A DNA stretch of 46,061 nt from Deltaproteobacteria bacterium Ga0077550 (GTDB lineage: Bacteria; Myxococcota_A; Polyangia; Nannocystales; Nannocystaceae). The translations under genes were made by a program, and so were the position numbers. This document shows, piece by piece, positions 32,630-41,826 of this stretch. The notes beneath the pieces are model-generated. The model saw only the letters and a program-made list of their open reading frames with translations, had not been told where the DNA came from and made no database searches. The stretch is taken from NCBI GenBank assembly GCA_001464385.1, contig LNFB01000349.1, positions 1 through 46,061 on the forward strand. The letters run 5' to 3'. Each line of letters starts with the position of its first letter. Within the stretch, counting starts at the first letter, position 1.

Positions 32630-33157
32630 TCAGCTCGTCTGCGTGTTGAACAGGCCGACGTTGCCGGTGATCGGGCGGTGGCGGTGCAGGTGGAAGCGCC
32701 GCGGCGGCTGGTGCTCGGTGGGCGGCAGGTGGGTCGGCTTCACCGCGGGCTCCGCCGGCTTGCCGGTCGCGAGGGCCCGCAGGGCGCGCAGCGCGTCGGT
32801 GGTCGTGAACACGCCGACGACCGCATCGCCCTCGACGATGATGGCGCAGCCCCAGCGGTGGGCCTCCATCTCGTGGGCCACGACGTGGATCGGCGTGTTG
32901 GGCTCGCACACGTACGGCTGCTCGCTCATCGCGTCGCGGACGAGCATCTTCTTCGGGTCGGCGCCCTTGGTCGCGAGGGCGACCGCGATGTCCCGGTTCG
33001 ACAGCAGGCCGGAGACCTGCGTGCCCTTCAGCACCACGAGGTGGCGGATGTTGTCCAAGGCCATGCGCTGCTCGGCGTCGGCGAGCAGGAGTTCCTCGTC
33101 GGCGCTGGCGGGCATGGCGGTCATGTACTGCGCGACGGTCAGCTCGGTGGTGCTCAT
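32630..33157 (-). CDS. Small CBS-domain protein (minus strand)
   Basis: 175 residues with two CBS motifs: VAQYMTAMPASADEELLLADAE, then IRHLVVLKGTQVSGLLSNRDIAVAL, and VRDAMSEQPYVCEPNTPIHVVAHEM with CAIIVEGDAVVGVFTTTDAL. Such pairs bind adenine nucleotides and act as energy sensors. The last 45 residues are a His/Pro/Arg-rich tail (PPRRFHLHRHRPITGNVG) not found in the paralogue at 39650-40063. ATG 33157 is the only start with the first CBS strand directly behind it. It follows the ArsH gene on the same strand direction with a 26-bp gap. Confidence 0.9.
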   Translation of the reverse strand: MSTTELTVAQYMTAMPASADEELLLADAEQRMALDNIRHLVVLKGTQVSGLLSNRDIAVALATKGADPKKMLVRDAMSEQPYVCEPNTPIHVVAHEMEAHRWGCAIIVEGDAVVGVFTTTDALRALRALATGKPAEPAVKPTHLPPTEHQPPRRFHLHRHRPITGNVGLFNTQTS

Positions 33158-33253
33158 GCCTCCCACTATGGGACTGCAAATCGCGCCGTCCCAGCGCAAA
33201 ACCCAGGGGAGGGGGCATGGTCGGACGCAAAGCTGGCGCGTGTGATCACGGAG

Positions 33254-33286
33254 AATGCGAAGGGTCGGGGGACGACCCTTCGCATT
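33254..33286. terminator. Strong hairpin, 14-bp perfect stem
   Basis: Arms AATGCGAAGGGTCG and CGACCCTTCGCATT with a GGGGA loop. It lies just downstream of the stop of the Cys-rich lipoprotein gene (33309, minus strand) and upstream of the CBS gene, so it probably ends that transcript. The flanking U-tract is short (TTT), so it could also act as an mRNA-stabilising hairpin. Confidence 0.6.
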
Positions 33287-33308
33287 TCGAACCGGCGCGG
33301 TGCGCCGC

Positions 33309-33962
33309 TCAGGCCGGCGCCGGCCACACGCAGCGGGTACCGCTCCCGAACTCGACGCAGAACGAATCGCCCGGACAGTCCAGCGGGTCCTCGAGGGTGT
33401 TGCAGTCGAGGGCGCAGAGGCCAAGGCCCGAGCACTCGACGACCGCGATGTCGTTCGGGCTCCCGGGGCAGCCATCGATGCTGTCCATGCAGGGCACGCC
33501 ACACCAATGATCGCCGTCGCCGGTGACCTGGCAGATCTGTCCCTCCGGGCACGTCGGGTTCTCGGGGTCCGTGAAATCGCACGGCCCGTAGTCCACCGCC
33601 TCGCCGCCGGTGGTCGTGCCGGGGTCCGTGCTGCTGCCGCTGTCGCCGGTGCCCGTGGTGTCGCCCGTGGTCGCGTCCGTCGTCGTCGCGTCGGTGCCCG
33701 CAGTGGTGTCCGCGTCGGTCGTCGTCGGCGTGGTGTCGGTCGTGGTCGGGGTCGTGTCGGACGTCGTCGGCGTGGTGTCCGACGCGCTCGCCGTGCTCAT
33801 CGTGTCGGTCACCGTCACGGTGGCCGTGGCGGTCGCGGTGGCACTATCGCCGGTGCTGCCGCTCGAGCCGCTCGATCCCGAGGTGGGATCTTCGCTGGCG
33901 CTCGGACCACAGGCGAGGGCAAAGGACGAGCCGAGGATGGTTAGGAACAAGCTGATCTTCAT
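33309..33962 (-). CDS. Cys-rich lipoprotein with long Thr/Ser linker
   Basis: 217 residues, lipobox ALAC (Cys18). Residues 24-120 are Thr/Ser/Asp/Ala-rich, with TTPTTT-type repeats. The last 95 residues hold at least 12 Cys in knots such as YGPCDFTDPENPTCPEGQIC, DGDHWCGVPCMDSIDGCPG, GLGLCALDC and CPGDSFCVEFGSGTRC. This is the Myxococcus-style short disulphide module at the surface, likely for protein or ligand binding. ATG 33962 fits. A strong hairpin follows the stop codon at 33254-33286. Confidence 0.8.
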   Translation of the reverse strand: MKISLFLTILGSSFALACGPSASEDPTSGSSGSSGSTGDSATATATATVTVTDTMSTASASDTTPTTSDTTPTTTDTTPTTTDADTTAGTDATTTDATTGDTTGTGDSGSSTDPGTTTGGEAVDYGPCDFTDPENPTCPEGQICQVTGDGDHWCGVPCMDSIDGCPGSPNDIAVVECSGLGLCALDCNTLEDPLDCPGDSFCVEFGSGTRCVWPAPA

Positions 33963-34026
33963 GGGGGCCTCCAGCCCATGACGTTGCCACGCTCGTTCAC
34001 GCGGCGGCAAGCCCGATCGCACGCGC

Positions 34027-35997
34027 TCAGCTCCGCGGACACCGCGTTCGCACGCGGCTGCGCGCCGCCGCACCCGAGAGCTCCGCGGCCCGTCCGACGA
34101 GCTGAGCCAGTTCGACCCGCTCGCAGCTCGGATCCTCGCCGAGCGAGCCCTCGACCAGCGCGATCGTGCTCGCCCAGCTCGCGTCGCCGCGACTGCCGGA
34201 GTTGCGTAGCAGCATCCCGAACTGCGCAGCGCCGGCCGCAAGCCGGAAGTCATCGGAGCTCGACGCCAACGATCGCGCATCGCTGCCCACGGTGTGCTCG
34301 ATCTGCGTGCTGACATCCCCGTCCGGCGCCTTCCATCGCAGCCCGACCTTCATCAACGGCGACATGCGGCCGTCTCCGGCGCGCTTCGGCACGATCTCGT
34401 ACAGCGCCGTCACGCGGTGGCCGGCCCCGATCTCACCCGCGTCCTTGCGGTCGTCCTTGAAATCCTGGTGCGCGAGCTTGCGGTTCTCGTATCCGACCAG
34501 GCGCCACGACGCGACCTCCGACGGATCGAACTCGACCTGGATCTTCACATCCTTGGCGATGGTCACGAGCGTCGCGGCGGCCTCGTCCACGAGCACCTTG
34601 CGGGCCTCGTCGATCGAGTCGAGGTAGGCGTAGTTGCCGTTGCCACGATCGGCGAGGTCCTCCATCGTCGCGTCCTGCAGGTTGCCGCGGCCGACCCCGA
34701 GCACCGACAGGAACACACCCGAGTCGCGCTTGCGCTCGACGAGCCGGACCAGCGCCTTGCGATTGGCGACCCCGACGTTGAAGTCACCGTCGGTCGCCAG
34801 GATGACGCGGTTGGCCCCGCCCGCGACGAAGTGCTGGCTCGCGAGCCGATACGCCAGCTCGATGCCGGCGCCACCATTGGTCGAGCCGCCCGCGTCGAGC
34901 CGCGCGAGCGCGCGACGGATGGTGTCCTTCTCGGTGCCGGCGGTCGGTTCGAGCACCACGCCCGAGGCCCCGGCGTAGACGACGATGCCCACGCGATCCT
35001 GCGGGCGCAGGTGATCGACGAGCAGGCCCAGGGCGTCGCGCACGAGCGGCAGTCGGTCGCTGCCCTTCATCGAGCCCGACACGTCGAGCAGGAACACGAA
35101 GTTGCGCGCCGGCAGATCGGCGTCGTCCCACACCTGGCCCTGCAGCCCGAGCCGCACCAACAGGTGGCTCGCGTCCCACGGGCAGTCGGCGACCTCCGAG
35201 TGCACCGAGAACGGCGTGCCGTCGGTGGGCGGCGCGTCGGCGTAGTCGAAGTAGTTGATGAACTCCTCGACGCGCACCGCGTCGGCGGGCGGCAGCTGTC
35301 CCTGGTTCAGGTAGCGTCGGACGTTGCTGAACGACGCGGTGTCGACGTCGATGGCGAAGGTCGAGCGGGCGTCGTCGGCGACGGCGACGAAGCGGTGCTC
35401 CTCGATCGTGTCGTAGCCCTCGTTGCTCACCGCGTCGCGCGGCATCTCCATGTCCATCCTGCTCATGCGCGACATGGCGTGGCCGCGACCGCCGAAGCCC
35501 TGGCCGGTCCCGGTGCCGAGCCCGATCCCGGCGTCGCCCGTGCCGCCGCCGCCGCGTCCGCTGCCGATGACGCCGAGGCCACCGAGGCCCACGGCCTCGC
35601 CCGCCTCGGTGCCGGTGAGTCCGCCCCACACGTCCTCGTCATCGTTGCCGATCGCGAAGACGCTGCCGTAGGGCGATGCGAGGAAGTGCCCCGTCTCCTG
35701 CTGCGCGATGCCGAGGACGCCGCTGTCGTGCGCGGCCGCATCGGGATCGAAGTTCCGCGCCATCATCGGCAAGGCGTCACGCGGCTCGGGGAGCGACACG
35801 CCGACGGGCGCCACCGGAGTCGCCTCGGGGGCCGCCGCGAGCTCGGGCTCCTCGGGTTCCTCGGGTTCCTCGGGGGGCACCAACCGCGCGAGGTAGGCGA
35901 ACCCGCCGCCCAGCGCGAGGAGACCGCAGAGCACCGCGGCAGCGCGTGGTCCGAAGCGTCGTGGGAGCAGCTCGTCGGGTGCGTCGTCGTGGTTCAT
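34027..35997 (-). CDS. VWA-domain membrane protein (YfbK-like)
   Basis: 656 residues. A single membrane segment (AAAVLCGLLALGGGFAYLARLV) sits near residues 18-40, preceded by an acidic/basic N-terminus; a Glu/Pro-rich stretch follows. A Gly-rich region (LGVIGSGRGGGGTGDAGIGLG) precedes the YfbK N-terminal domain (TFAIDVDTASFSNVRRYLNQG, then FINYFDYADAP). The VWA domain starts near 295 with the MIDAS motif DVSGSMKGS at about 302, then DGDFNVG with the metal Asp. The DUF3520-like C-terminal domain (AKDVKIQVEFDPSEVASWRLVGYENR) follows. Known relatives bind partner proteins through the metal; the function is unclear. ATG 35997 is natural. It is divergent from the M28 peptidase. Confidence 0.92.
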   Translation of the reverse strand: MNHDDAPDELLPRRFGPRAAAVLCGLLALGGGFAYLARLVPPEEPEEPEEPELAAAPEATPVAPVGVSLPEPRDALPMMARNFDPDAAAHDSGVLGIAQQETGHFLASPYGSVFAIGNDDEDVWGGLTGTEAGEAVGLGGLGVIGSGRGGGGTGDAGIGLGTGTGQGFGGRGHAMSRMSRMDMEMPRDAVSNEGYDTIEEHRFVAVADDARSTFAIDVDTASFSNVRRYLNQGQLPPADAVRVEEFINYFDYADAPPTDGTPFSVHSEVADCPWDASHLLVRLGLQGQVWDDADLPARNFVFLLDVSGSMKGSDRLPLVRDALGLLVDHLRPQDRVGIVVYAGASGVVLEPTAGTEKDTIRRALARLDAGGSTNGGAGIELAYRLASQHFVAGGANRVILATDGDFNVGVANRKALVRLVERKRDSGVFLSVLGVGRGNLQDATMEDLADRGNGNYAYLDSIDEARKVLVDEAAATLVTIAKDVKIQVEFDPSEVASWRLVGYENRKLAHQDFKDDRKDAGEIGAGHRVTALYEIVPKRAGDGRMSPLMKVGLRWKAPDGDVSTQIEHTVGSDARSLASSSDDFRLAAGAAQFGMLLRNSGSRGDASWASTIALVEGSLGEDPSCERVELAQLVGRAAELSGAAARSRVRTRCPRS

Positions 35998-36104
35998 GGA
36001 TGCTCCGAGTCAGCCGAGACAACGCCCTCGCGACGAGGTTCCGCGGCCACGCCGATCGCAGGTCCAGGGCGCGTCGCGGTGCATCCGGTATGCTCGCGGC
36101 CCCC

Positions 36105-37958
36105 ATGGCCCGCCGCTTCGTCGTCCTCCTCGCCCTCGCCGCCCTCGCCTGTGGGCCCCGCACCCAGGCCACGCGTCCGCCCGAGGCGAGCCCCACGGCA
36201 CCCGTGGCCGCGCCGACGTCGAAGGCCCCGCGGTTCGACGACCCCGTCGTCGATCGCATCGTCGAGCTCGGAACCACGCGCTCGGAGGTGGACGCGCACC
36301 TGCACCACCTGGCCGAGGTGATCGGACCGCGGCTCACCGGCTCGCACGCGCTGATGCAGGCCGAGAAGTGGGCGCGCGATCGCTTCGCGGCGTTCGGTCT
36401 GACCGCGAGGCTCGAGCGCTGGGGTGAATTCCCCATCGGCTTCGATCGCGGGCCGTGGTCGGGTGGCATGGTCACGCCCGAACGCAAGTCCTACGAGTTC
36501 ATCACCCGCGCGTGGACGCCGGGCGCCTTCGGGCCGGTGCGCGGCCCCGCGGTGGCGTATCCCTCGAGCGCCGCCGCGGTGAAGAAAGATCCGACGCGCT
36601 GGAAGGGCGCGTGGGTCGTGCACCCCGACACGAGCAAGGGTCCCAAGCCCGACGAGACGCTGGTGAAGGCGATCGACGACGCGCTGTTCGCCGCGAACGT
36701 CGCGGGCCACATCGATCGGGCGCGCGACCCCGCCGGCGTGCTCGTGCACACCAGCGGCAAGTACGAGATCGCGTGGTCCGAGCTGCCCCGCGACGTGCAC
36801 GTGGTGCTCCGCGGCGAACACCACGACGATCTGACGCGGCGCCTCGCGGCGGCCGAGACCGTCGAGCTCGAGTTCTCGATCGACAACCGCTTCTTCCGCG
36901 GGCCGGTGCCGCAGCACAACGTCGTCGCCGACCTCGTCGGCAGCGAGTTCCCCGACGAGCTCGTGATCGTCGGCGGCCACCTCGACTCGTGGGACGGGGC
37001 CCAGGGCGCGGTCGACAACGCGACCGGCTGCGCGACCACGCTCGAGGCCGCGCGGCTGCTGGTCGCCGCGGGGGCCAAGCCGCGGCGGACGATCCGCTTC
37101 ATGCTGTGGTCGGGTGAGGAGCAGGGTTTGCTCGGGTCCGAGGCCTACGTCGCGGCGCACCCCGAGCTGGCGGCGAACACCTCGGTCGTGCTCGTGCACG
37201 ACGGCGGCACGAATTTCCTGTCGGGCCTGCGGGTCACCCCCGAGATGGCCGAGGATGCGAAGCGGGTGTTCGCGCCGGTGCTCGCGCTCGATCCGGAGCT
37301 CCCGTTCGCGCTGTTCTACGCCGACGCGCTGCGCAAGGGCGGCAGCGATCACGGTCCGTTCATCGATCGTGGGATCCCCGGCTTCTTCTGGGAGCAGGAT
37401 GGTCGCGCCGACTACGACCACTCGCACCACACGCAGTTCGACACCACCGCGTTCGCGATCCCGGAGTACCAGCGCCACTCGGCGATGGTCGTGGCGATCG
37501 CCGCGCTCGGCTTCGCGAACCTCGATCACAAGCTCGATCGCACCGACTCCGCCGCGTTGCCGCGCCGGCAGCTCGGCGCGGAGCTCGACGGCGCGGTGGT
37601 GAAGACCCTCGAGAAGGGCGGCAACGGCGAGCGCGCGGGGCTGCGCAAGGGCGACGAGATCGTCGCGGTGCAGGGGCAGGGCGGCTCGGTGCGCGAGATG
37701 TTCCGCCGCTTCGCCGGTGACGGCACGACGCGCGCGCTGACGGTCGTGCGAAAGGGCAAGCGCGTCGAGCTCGTCGTCGACTTCGGCCGCGATCCCGCGG
37801 AGCTCGAGCGCGAGGCCCGTCGCGCGCGACGCAAGGCTCGGTTCGGCGAGCTCGACTACGACAAGCCCTTCGCAGGTCGCGTGCTCACGCCGCCCACGCC
37901 GACGTCCGGCGCCGTGGTCCCGTCGTCGACCCCGGCGTCGTCGACCCCGGCGGGGTAG
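36105..37958 (+). CDS. M28-family aminopeptidase with PDZ domain, lipoprotein
   Basis: 617 residues, N-terminal signal with Cys20 in ALAC. The M28 catalytic core is clear: VIVGGHLDSWDGAQGAVDNATG near 289-305 (metal His and Asp, bridging Asp), LWSGEEQGLLGSEAY near 334 (catalytic Glu pair), VLVHDGGTNF near 365 and DHSHHTQFDT near 438 (metal His). A PDZ domain follows at about 488-570 (KTLEKGGNGERAGLRKGDEIVAV). A PA-like insert lies before the core. It would trim peptides outside the inner membrane with two zinc ions. ATG 36105 is preferred over ATG 36090, five codons upstream, as the first gives a compact signal. A basic tail and TPAS repeats close the protein. Confidence 0.93.
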   Translation: MARRFVVLLALAALACGPRTQATRPPEASPTAPVAAPTSKAPRFDDPVVDRIVELGTTRSEVDAHLHHLAEVIGPRLTGSHALMQAEKWARDRFAAFGLTARLERWGEFPIGFDRGPWSGGMVTPERKSYEFITRAWTPGAFGPVRGPAVAYPSSAAAVKKDPTRWKGAWVVHPDTSKGPKPDETLVKAIDDALFAANVAGHIDRARDPAGVLVHTSGKYEIAWSELPRDVHVVLRGEHHDDLTRRLAAAETVELEFSIDNRFFRGPVPQHNVVADLVGSEFPDELVIVGGHLDSWDGAQGAVDNATGCATTLEAARLLVAAGAKPRRTIRFMLWSGEEQGLLGSEAYVAAHPELAANTSVVLVHDGGTNFLSGLRVTPEMAEDAKRVFAPVLALDPELPFALFYADALRKGGSDHGPFIDRGIPGFFWEQDGRADYDHSHHTQFDTTAFAIPEYQRHSAMVVAIAALGFANLDHKLDRTDSAALPRRQLGAELDGAVVKTLEKGGNGERAGLRKGDEIVAVQGQGGSVREMFRRFAGDGTTRALTVVRKGKRVELVVDFGRDPAELEREARRARRKARFGELDYDKPFAGRVLTPPTPTSGAVVPSSTPASSTPAG

Positions 37959-38061
37959 CCCGTCGGTGTGACACGCGGGCGCAGCGCCCGCCGGAATAGG
38001 TCCGGTTGGCGCGACGGATCTCGACGGGGCGCGCACGCCGGGCGGCTATACTCCGAGGTCG

Positions 38062-39501
38062 ATGATCCGCGGCGTCCTTCCCCCGTGCCTCTGTGTGTTC
38101 GGCGTCCTCGCGCTCGCGGGTTGTGCCGATCCCTGCATCGACGACGGGCTGCTGCAGGACGCCGGTGCGGCCAACGACTGCCCCGCGGCCGCGTCGGGCA
38201 CGGCCGACGAGTCGGGCAGCGGCTCGCAGAGCGCGACGGACAGCGCGAGCGCGACGGACAGCGCGAGCGCGACGGACAGCGCGAGCGCGACGGACAGCGC
38301 GAGCAACAGCAACAGCGCCGACGGCAGCGCGAGCGAGACGGACAGCGCGAGTGCGACGGACAGCGCGAGCGAGACGGACAGCGCGAGCGCGACGGACAGC
38401 GCGAGCGAGACGGACAGCGCGAGCGCGACGGACAGCGCGAGCGCGACGGACAGCGCGACGGGCACCGACACGGGCGTCGTCCCGGGCTGCGACGACGGCG
38501 TGCAGAACAACGACGAGACCGACGTCGATTGCGGCGGCGCGTGCGGGGACACCTGCGACGTCGGCGAGGACTGCCTGGTCCCCCTCGACTGCGCGTCGCA
38601 TGACTGCGGCGGCGACGGGACGTGTCAGGGGGCGCCGCTGTGGTGCGAGGACGCGGACGGCGACGGCTTCGGCGATCCGGCCAACTGCGTGATGGTCCCG
38701 ACCGACGAGGATCCGCCGGGCGGCACCGTGGACAACGACGACGATTGCGACGACGGCAACGCCGACACGTTCCCCGGCGCCGCGCCCAACGACGACGCGC
38801 TCGCGTGCATGCAGGACGAGGACGGTGACGACTGGGGCGACGACTCGCCGCCGGCCGGCGTCACGCCCGGCAGCGACTGCGACGAGGACGGGGCGGCCCC
38901 GTGCGCCTTGGTCGTGACGCAGGACGGCACTGGCGACAACACCTACGACCAGGGCCTCGCGGGCGTGCTCGCCGATCTCGGCTTCGTCCTCACCTACGTC
39001 GCCGACACCGACGCCGTGCTCGCCGACGCCAACGGCTTCACCCTCGTGGTCGTCTCCGAGACCGCCCAGTCGGGCGACATCGGCGGCACCTACCAGGACG
39101 CGCGGGTGCCCGCGATCTGCCTCGAGGGCCTCGTCTGGGACGACATGGGCCTGTCGCCGGAGGGCGCCGTGTCGCCCGCCGACTCGGTCGACATCCTCGC
39201 GCCGGCCGAGGCGCTCGCGGGCGGGCTCGTCGGCACCGTCGACGTGATCAACGGTGGTGGCTCCGGCACGTTCTCCGCCGCGCCGCCCGCGGGTGCGCTG
39301 GAGATCGCGAGCCTCCCCGGCCAGCCGCTCGCGGTCGTCGAGTTCGCGTTCGACCAGGACGCCGCGATGCAGGGCGGCTTCGTCGCGCCGCGCCGTCGCG
39401 TGGCGCTGGGCTTCGACGCCGATCAGGGCAACGGCGCCGTCACGATCCAGGACGACGGCCTCACGCTGTTCGAGGCCGCCGTCCTGTGGGCGACCGAGTG
39501 A
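38062..39501 (+). CDS. Repeat-rich lipoprotein with a secreted GATase-like C-terminal domain
   Basis: 479 residues, lipobox LAGC (Cys21). Residues 58-133 are DSASAT-type hexapeptide repeats encoded by 18-bp units. A Cys-rich part with calcium-type Asp loops follows (CDDGVQNNDETDVDCGGACG; EDADGDGFGDPANC; DEDGDDWGDDSPPAG), as in thrombospondin-3-like repeats. The final 190 residues match the C-terminal domain of the 24763-25659 product in order: LAGVLADLGFVLTYVADTD, LVVVSETAQSGDIGGTYQ, AICLEGLVWDDMGLS, AEALAGGLVGTVDVINGGG and LFEAAVLWATE. This GATase-like domain is probably for binding. ATG 38062 is natural. Confidence 0.82.
   Translation: MIRGVLPPCLCVFGVLALAGCADPCIDDGLLQDAGAANDCPAAASGTADESGSGSQSATDSASATDSASATDSASATDSASNSNSADGSASETDSASATDSASETDSASATDSASETDSASATDSASATDSATGTDTGVVPGCDDGVQNNDETDVDCGGACGDTCDVGEDCLVPLDCASHDCGGDGTCQGAPLWCEDADGDGFGDPANCVMVPTDEDPPGGTVDNDDDCDDGNADTFPGAAPNDDALACMQDEDGDDWGDDSPPAGVTPGSDCDEDGAAPCALVVTQDGTGDNTYDQGLAGVLADLGFVLTYVADTDAVLADANGFTLVVVSETAQSGDIGGTYQDARVPAICLEGLVWDDMGLSPEGAVSPADSVDILAPAEALAGGLVGTVDVINGGGSGTFSAAPPAGALEIASLPGQPLAVVEFAFDQDAAMQGGFVAPRRRVALGFDADQGNGAVTIQDDGLTLFEAAVLWATE
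38233..38460 (+). repeat. 18-bp tandem repeats coding DSASAT-type linker
   Basis: Eleven in-frame 18-bp units near gcgacggacagcgcgagc: four units, a 30-bp interruption (38305-38334), then seven more in which the first codon alternates between GCG and GAG. Copy number changes would preserve the frame. Confidence 0.92.
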
Positions 39502-39649
39502 CCCTCCTCGGTAGGCAGGTCTAATCACGGTGGTGCGGGGCGACGCTCGCAATGCTTGCAGCCGTCGGCGAGGCGGTGCCGCACCGCCTTCCGTCGCAAC
39601 CATGGCCGGCAGGCGGGACACTGCGGTCGTTCCCTCGGATCCAATCGCC

Positions 39650-40063
39650 ATGTCCAAGAACCGCCCGATTCCCCCCGTTCGCAAGTTCATGACCGCTGCG
39701 CCGCACACCATCGGCTACGACCAGACGATGGATCGCGCGCACCACCTCATGCGCGAGTACAGGATCCGTCACCTGCCGGTGCTCCGCGCCGATCGGCTCG
39801 TCGGTGTGCTGTCGGACGGCGACCTGCACCTCGTCGAGACGCTGCGCGACGTCGATCCGCACAAGGTCACCGTCGAGGAGGCGATGACGACCGACCCGTA
39901 CACCGTCGGGCCCGACACGCCGATCGACGCGGTCGTCGGCGAGATGGCGCGGCACAAGTACGGCTCGGTGGTGGTGGTGGACAACGGCCACGTCGTCGGC
40001 GTCTTCACCACGAACGACGCCTGCCGGGCGTTCGCCGAGATGTTGCACACGCACCTCGTGTAG
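39650..40063 (+). CDS. Small CBS-domain protein (plus strand)
   Basis: 137 residues with two CBS motifs: VRKFMTAAPHTIGYDQTMDRAHHLM with IRHLPVLRADRLVGVLSDGDLHL, then VEEAMTTDPYTVGPDTPIDAVVGEM with GSVVVVDNGHVVGVFTTNDACRAF. It is a close relative in plan of the minus-strand CBS protein at 32630-33157 but has no His/Pro tail. Adenine-nucleotide sensing is expected. Starts at 39650 or 39602 are both possible; neither has a clear Shine-Dalgarno, and 39650 puts the CBS domain at the right place. It converges on the APH/P-loop kinase gene. Confidence 0.9.
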   Translation: MSKNRPIPPVRKFMTAAPHTIGYDQTMDRAHHLMREYRIRHLPVLRADRLVGVLSDGDLHLVETLRDVDPHKVTVEEAMTTDPYTVGPDTPIDAVVGEMARHKYGSVVVVDNGHVVGVFTTNDACRAFAEMLHTHLV

Positions 40064-40087
40064 CCGAGGCGCGCCCCAAGGGCCGCG

Positions 40088-41698
40088 TCAGAGCAGGCCG
40101 TCGCGTCGGAGCTGATCGAGCGCCGCCGCGACGGTCTCGGCGTGCGGGCGCTCGGTGTCGATGGCGGTGACCACACCCGCCGTGTCGTCGCCGTACGGAT
40201 CCCAGGTGCGCACCGCGTGCTCGTAGATGTGCCAGTCGGCGTCGGACGGATCGGCGGTGCGCTCGGCCAGGCGCGTGCGGATCGCCTCGGGCGGCGCCAC
40301 GCAGCACAGCAGGCGCACGCGCACGCCGAGGCGTCGCGCGTGATCGATGAACTCGCGGCGCCGTCGCTCCTCCTTGAAGCTGGCGTCGACGATCGCACGA
40401 CCACCGGCCTCGAGCAGGCGGTCGGCGCGGGCGAGGCACTCGCCGTAGGTGCGGTCGTTCCACGCCGCGGTGTAGATGCCCGCCTCGATCGCGTCGTGCC
40501 CCGACGCCAGGGGATCGATCCCCGCGAGCTCCTTGCGGACCGCGTCGGCGCGGATCCACGTGAGCCCGGCCTGCCGCTCGAGGTCGTCGGCGAGGCGCGA
40601 CTTGCCGGTGCCCGGGAGCCCCGCGACCAGCACGAGCGCCGGCCGCGAGGGCGGCGGCGCGAGCTCGCCGCACGCGAGCACGAGGTGGCCGCGCGCGAGC
40701 GACAGCGCGTGCGCGCGCTCGTCGGCGGAGAGGGCCGGATCGTCGGCCTGCATCGCGCGGACCTTCGCCCGCACCGCCGAGCGATACGAGGCGTACAGCG
40801 GCAAGAGGGCCGCAGCCCCGTCGTCACGGGACTCCTCGAGCCAGGCCTGCTCGAGCGCCGCCGCGAGGGCCCAGCCGCCGTGCATGCGCAGGTCCATCGT
40901 CAAGAACGCGACGTCGGCGGCCGGGTCGCCGTGGCGCAGGGCGTCGGAGAACTCGATGCAGTCGACGATGCGCAGATCCTCGACGCGGCCGACACCGCCG
41001 AGATCGTAGACGTGCTCGACGCGGAGATCGCCGTGGAACTCGCAGGGGATCCCCGCAGCCGCGCGCGCCTCGATGAGCGGACGGGCCGCCTCGAGGGCGG
41101 CCTCGGTCGCGACGTGCAGGCGCTCGACCAGCGCGGGCGACGTCGACGATCGCGAGCGAAGCGCCGTGATGTTGTCCCGACACGCGGCGGCGACCCGATC
41201 GAAGCTCGCCCACGCCGCGATCGCCGGGCCGCGCCGGGCGTCGCGGTGGAACTGCGCGAGGCGACGACCGACCGCGCGCGCGTGATCGGGATCGATCTCG
41301 CCGGCCACGAGGCGCGTCGACCAGCACGCGGCGTCGGGCAGCCGCTTCATCGCGACCGCCCACTCGACGATGGTGCCGTTGCCGTCGATCGCGATGTGCC
41401 CGTCCTCCTCGGTGATCGGCACGACGCCGCGGTACACGTCGGGGGCGAGGCGACGGTTGAGGGCCACCTCCGCGCGGCACATCGCCTCGCGGCGGGCGAG
41501 CGTGGAGTAGTCGAGGAACCCGAAGTCGACCGGGCGCTTGAGCTTGTAGACGCGATCACCGGCGAGGAACACGACCGACGCGTGGGTGTGGATCACCTGG
41601 ACGCGCAGGACGCCCGGGCCGTAGCTCGCGGGGTCGCCGAGCGCGGTGAGGACCTCCGTCGGGATCTCCGGCGGGCGTGGGGAATCGATCGTCGTCAT
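40088..41698 (-). CDS. Aminoglycoside-phosphotransferase-like / P-loop kinase fusion
   Basis: 536 residues. The first 330 show the APH-like kinase fold: VIHTHASVVFLAGDRVYKLKR at its start (VYKLK with the Lys), FHGDLRVEHVYDLGG as Brenner motif and IVDCIEFSDALRHGDPAADVAF as the metal-binding loop. The last 170 residues are a zeta-toxin/gluconate-kinase-like P-loop domain: LVLVAGLPGTGKSRLADDLE with the Walker A GxxGTGKS, AIVDASFKEERRRREF as Walker B and lid. Such fusions are common in bacteria next to CBS or universal-stress genes and are thought to phosphorylate small molecules; the substrate is unknown. ATG 41698 gives a natural N-terminus. Confidence 0.9.
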   Translation of the reverse strand: MTTIDSPRPPEIPTEVLTALGDPASYGPGVLRVQVIHTHASVVFLAGDRVYKLKRPVDFGFLDYSTLARREAMCRAEVALNRRLAPDVYRGVVPITEEDGHIAIDGNGTIVEWAVAMKRLPDAACWSTRLVAGEIDPDHARAVGRRLAQFHRDARRGPAIAAWASFDRVAAACRDNITALRSRSSTSPALVERLHVATEAALEAARPLIEARAAAGIPCEFHGDLRVEHVYDLGGVGRVEDLRIVDCIEFSDALRHGDPAADVAFLTMDLRMHGGWALAAALEQAWLEESRDDGAAALLPLYASYRSAVRAKVRAMQADDPALSADERAHALSLARGHLVLACGELAPPPSRPALVLVAGLPGTGKSRLADDLERQAGLTWIRADAVRKELAGIDPLASGHDAIEAGIYTAAWNDRTYGECLARADRLLEAGGRAIVDASFKEERRRREFIDHARRLGVRVRLLCCVAPPEAIRTRLAERTADPSDADWHIYEHAVRTWDPYGDDTAGVVTAIDTERPHAETVAAALDQLRRDGLL

Positions 41699-41826
41699 CC
41701 GCGAGGACGATCGTAGCCGATCGTCGTCCGCGGGGTCGGACGAGACGCAGCCACCGGTGCGGCCGATGGGCGCCGCGCATGCACGCATTGCGCGACGTCG
41801 ACCCGCCTTGGTACGTTCGGCGCCGC

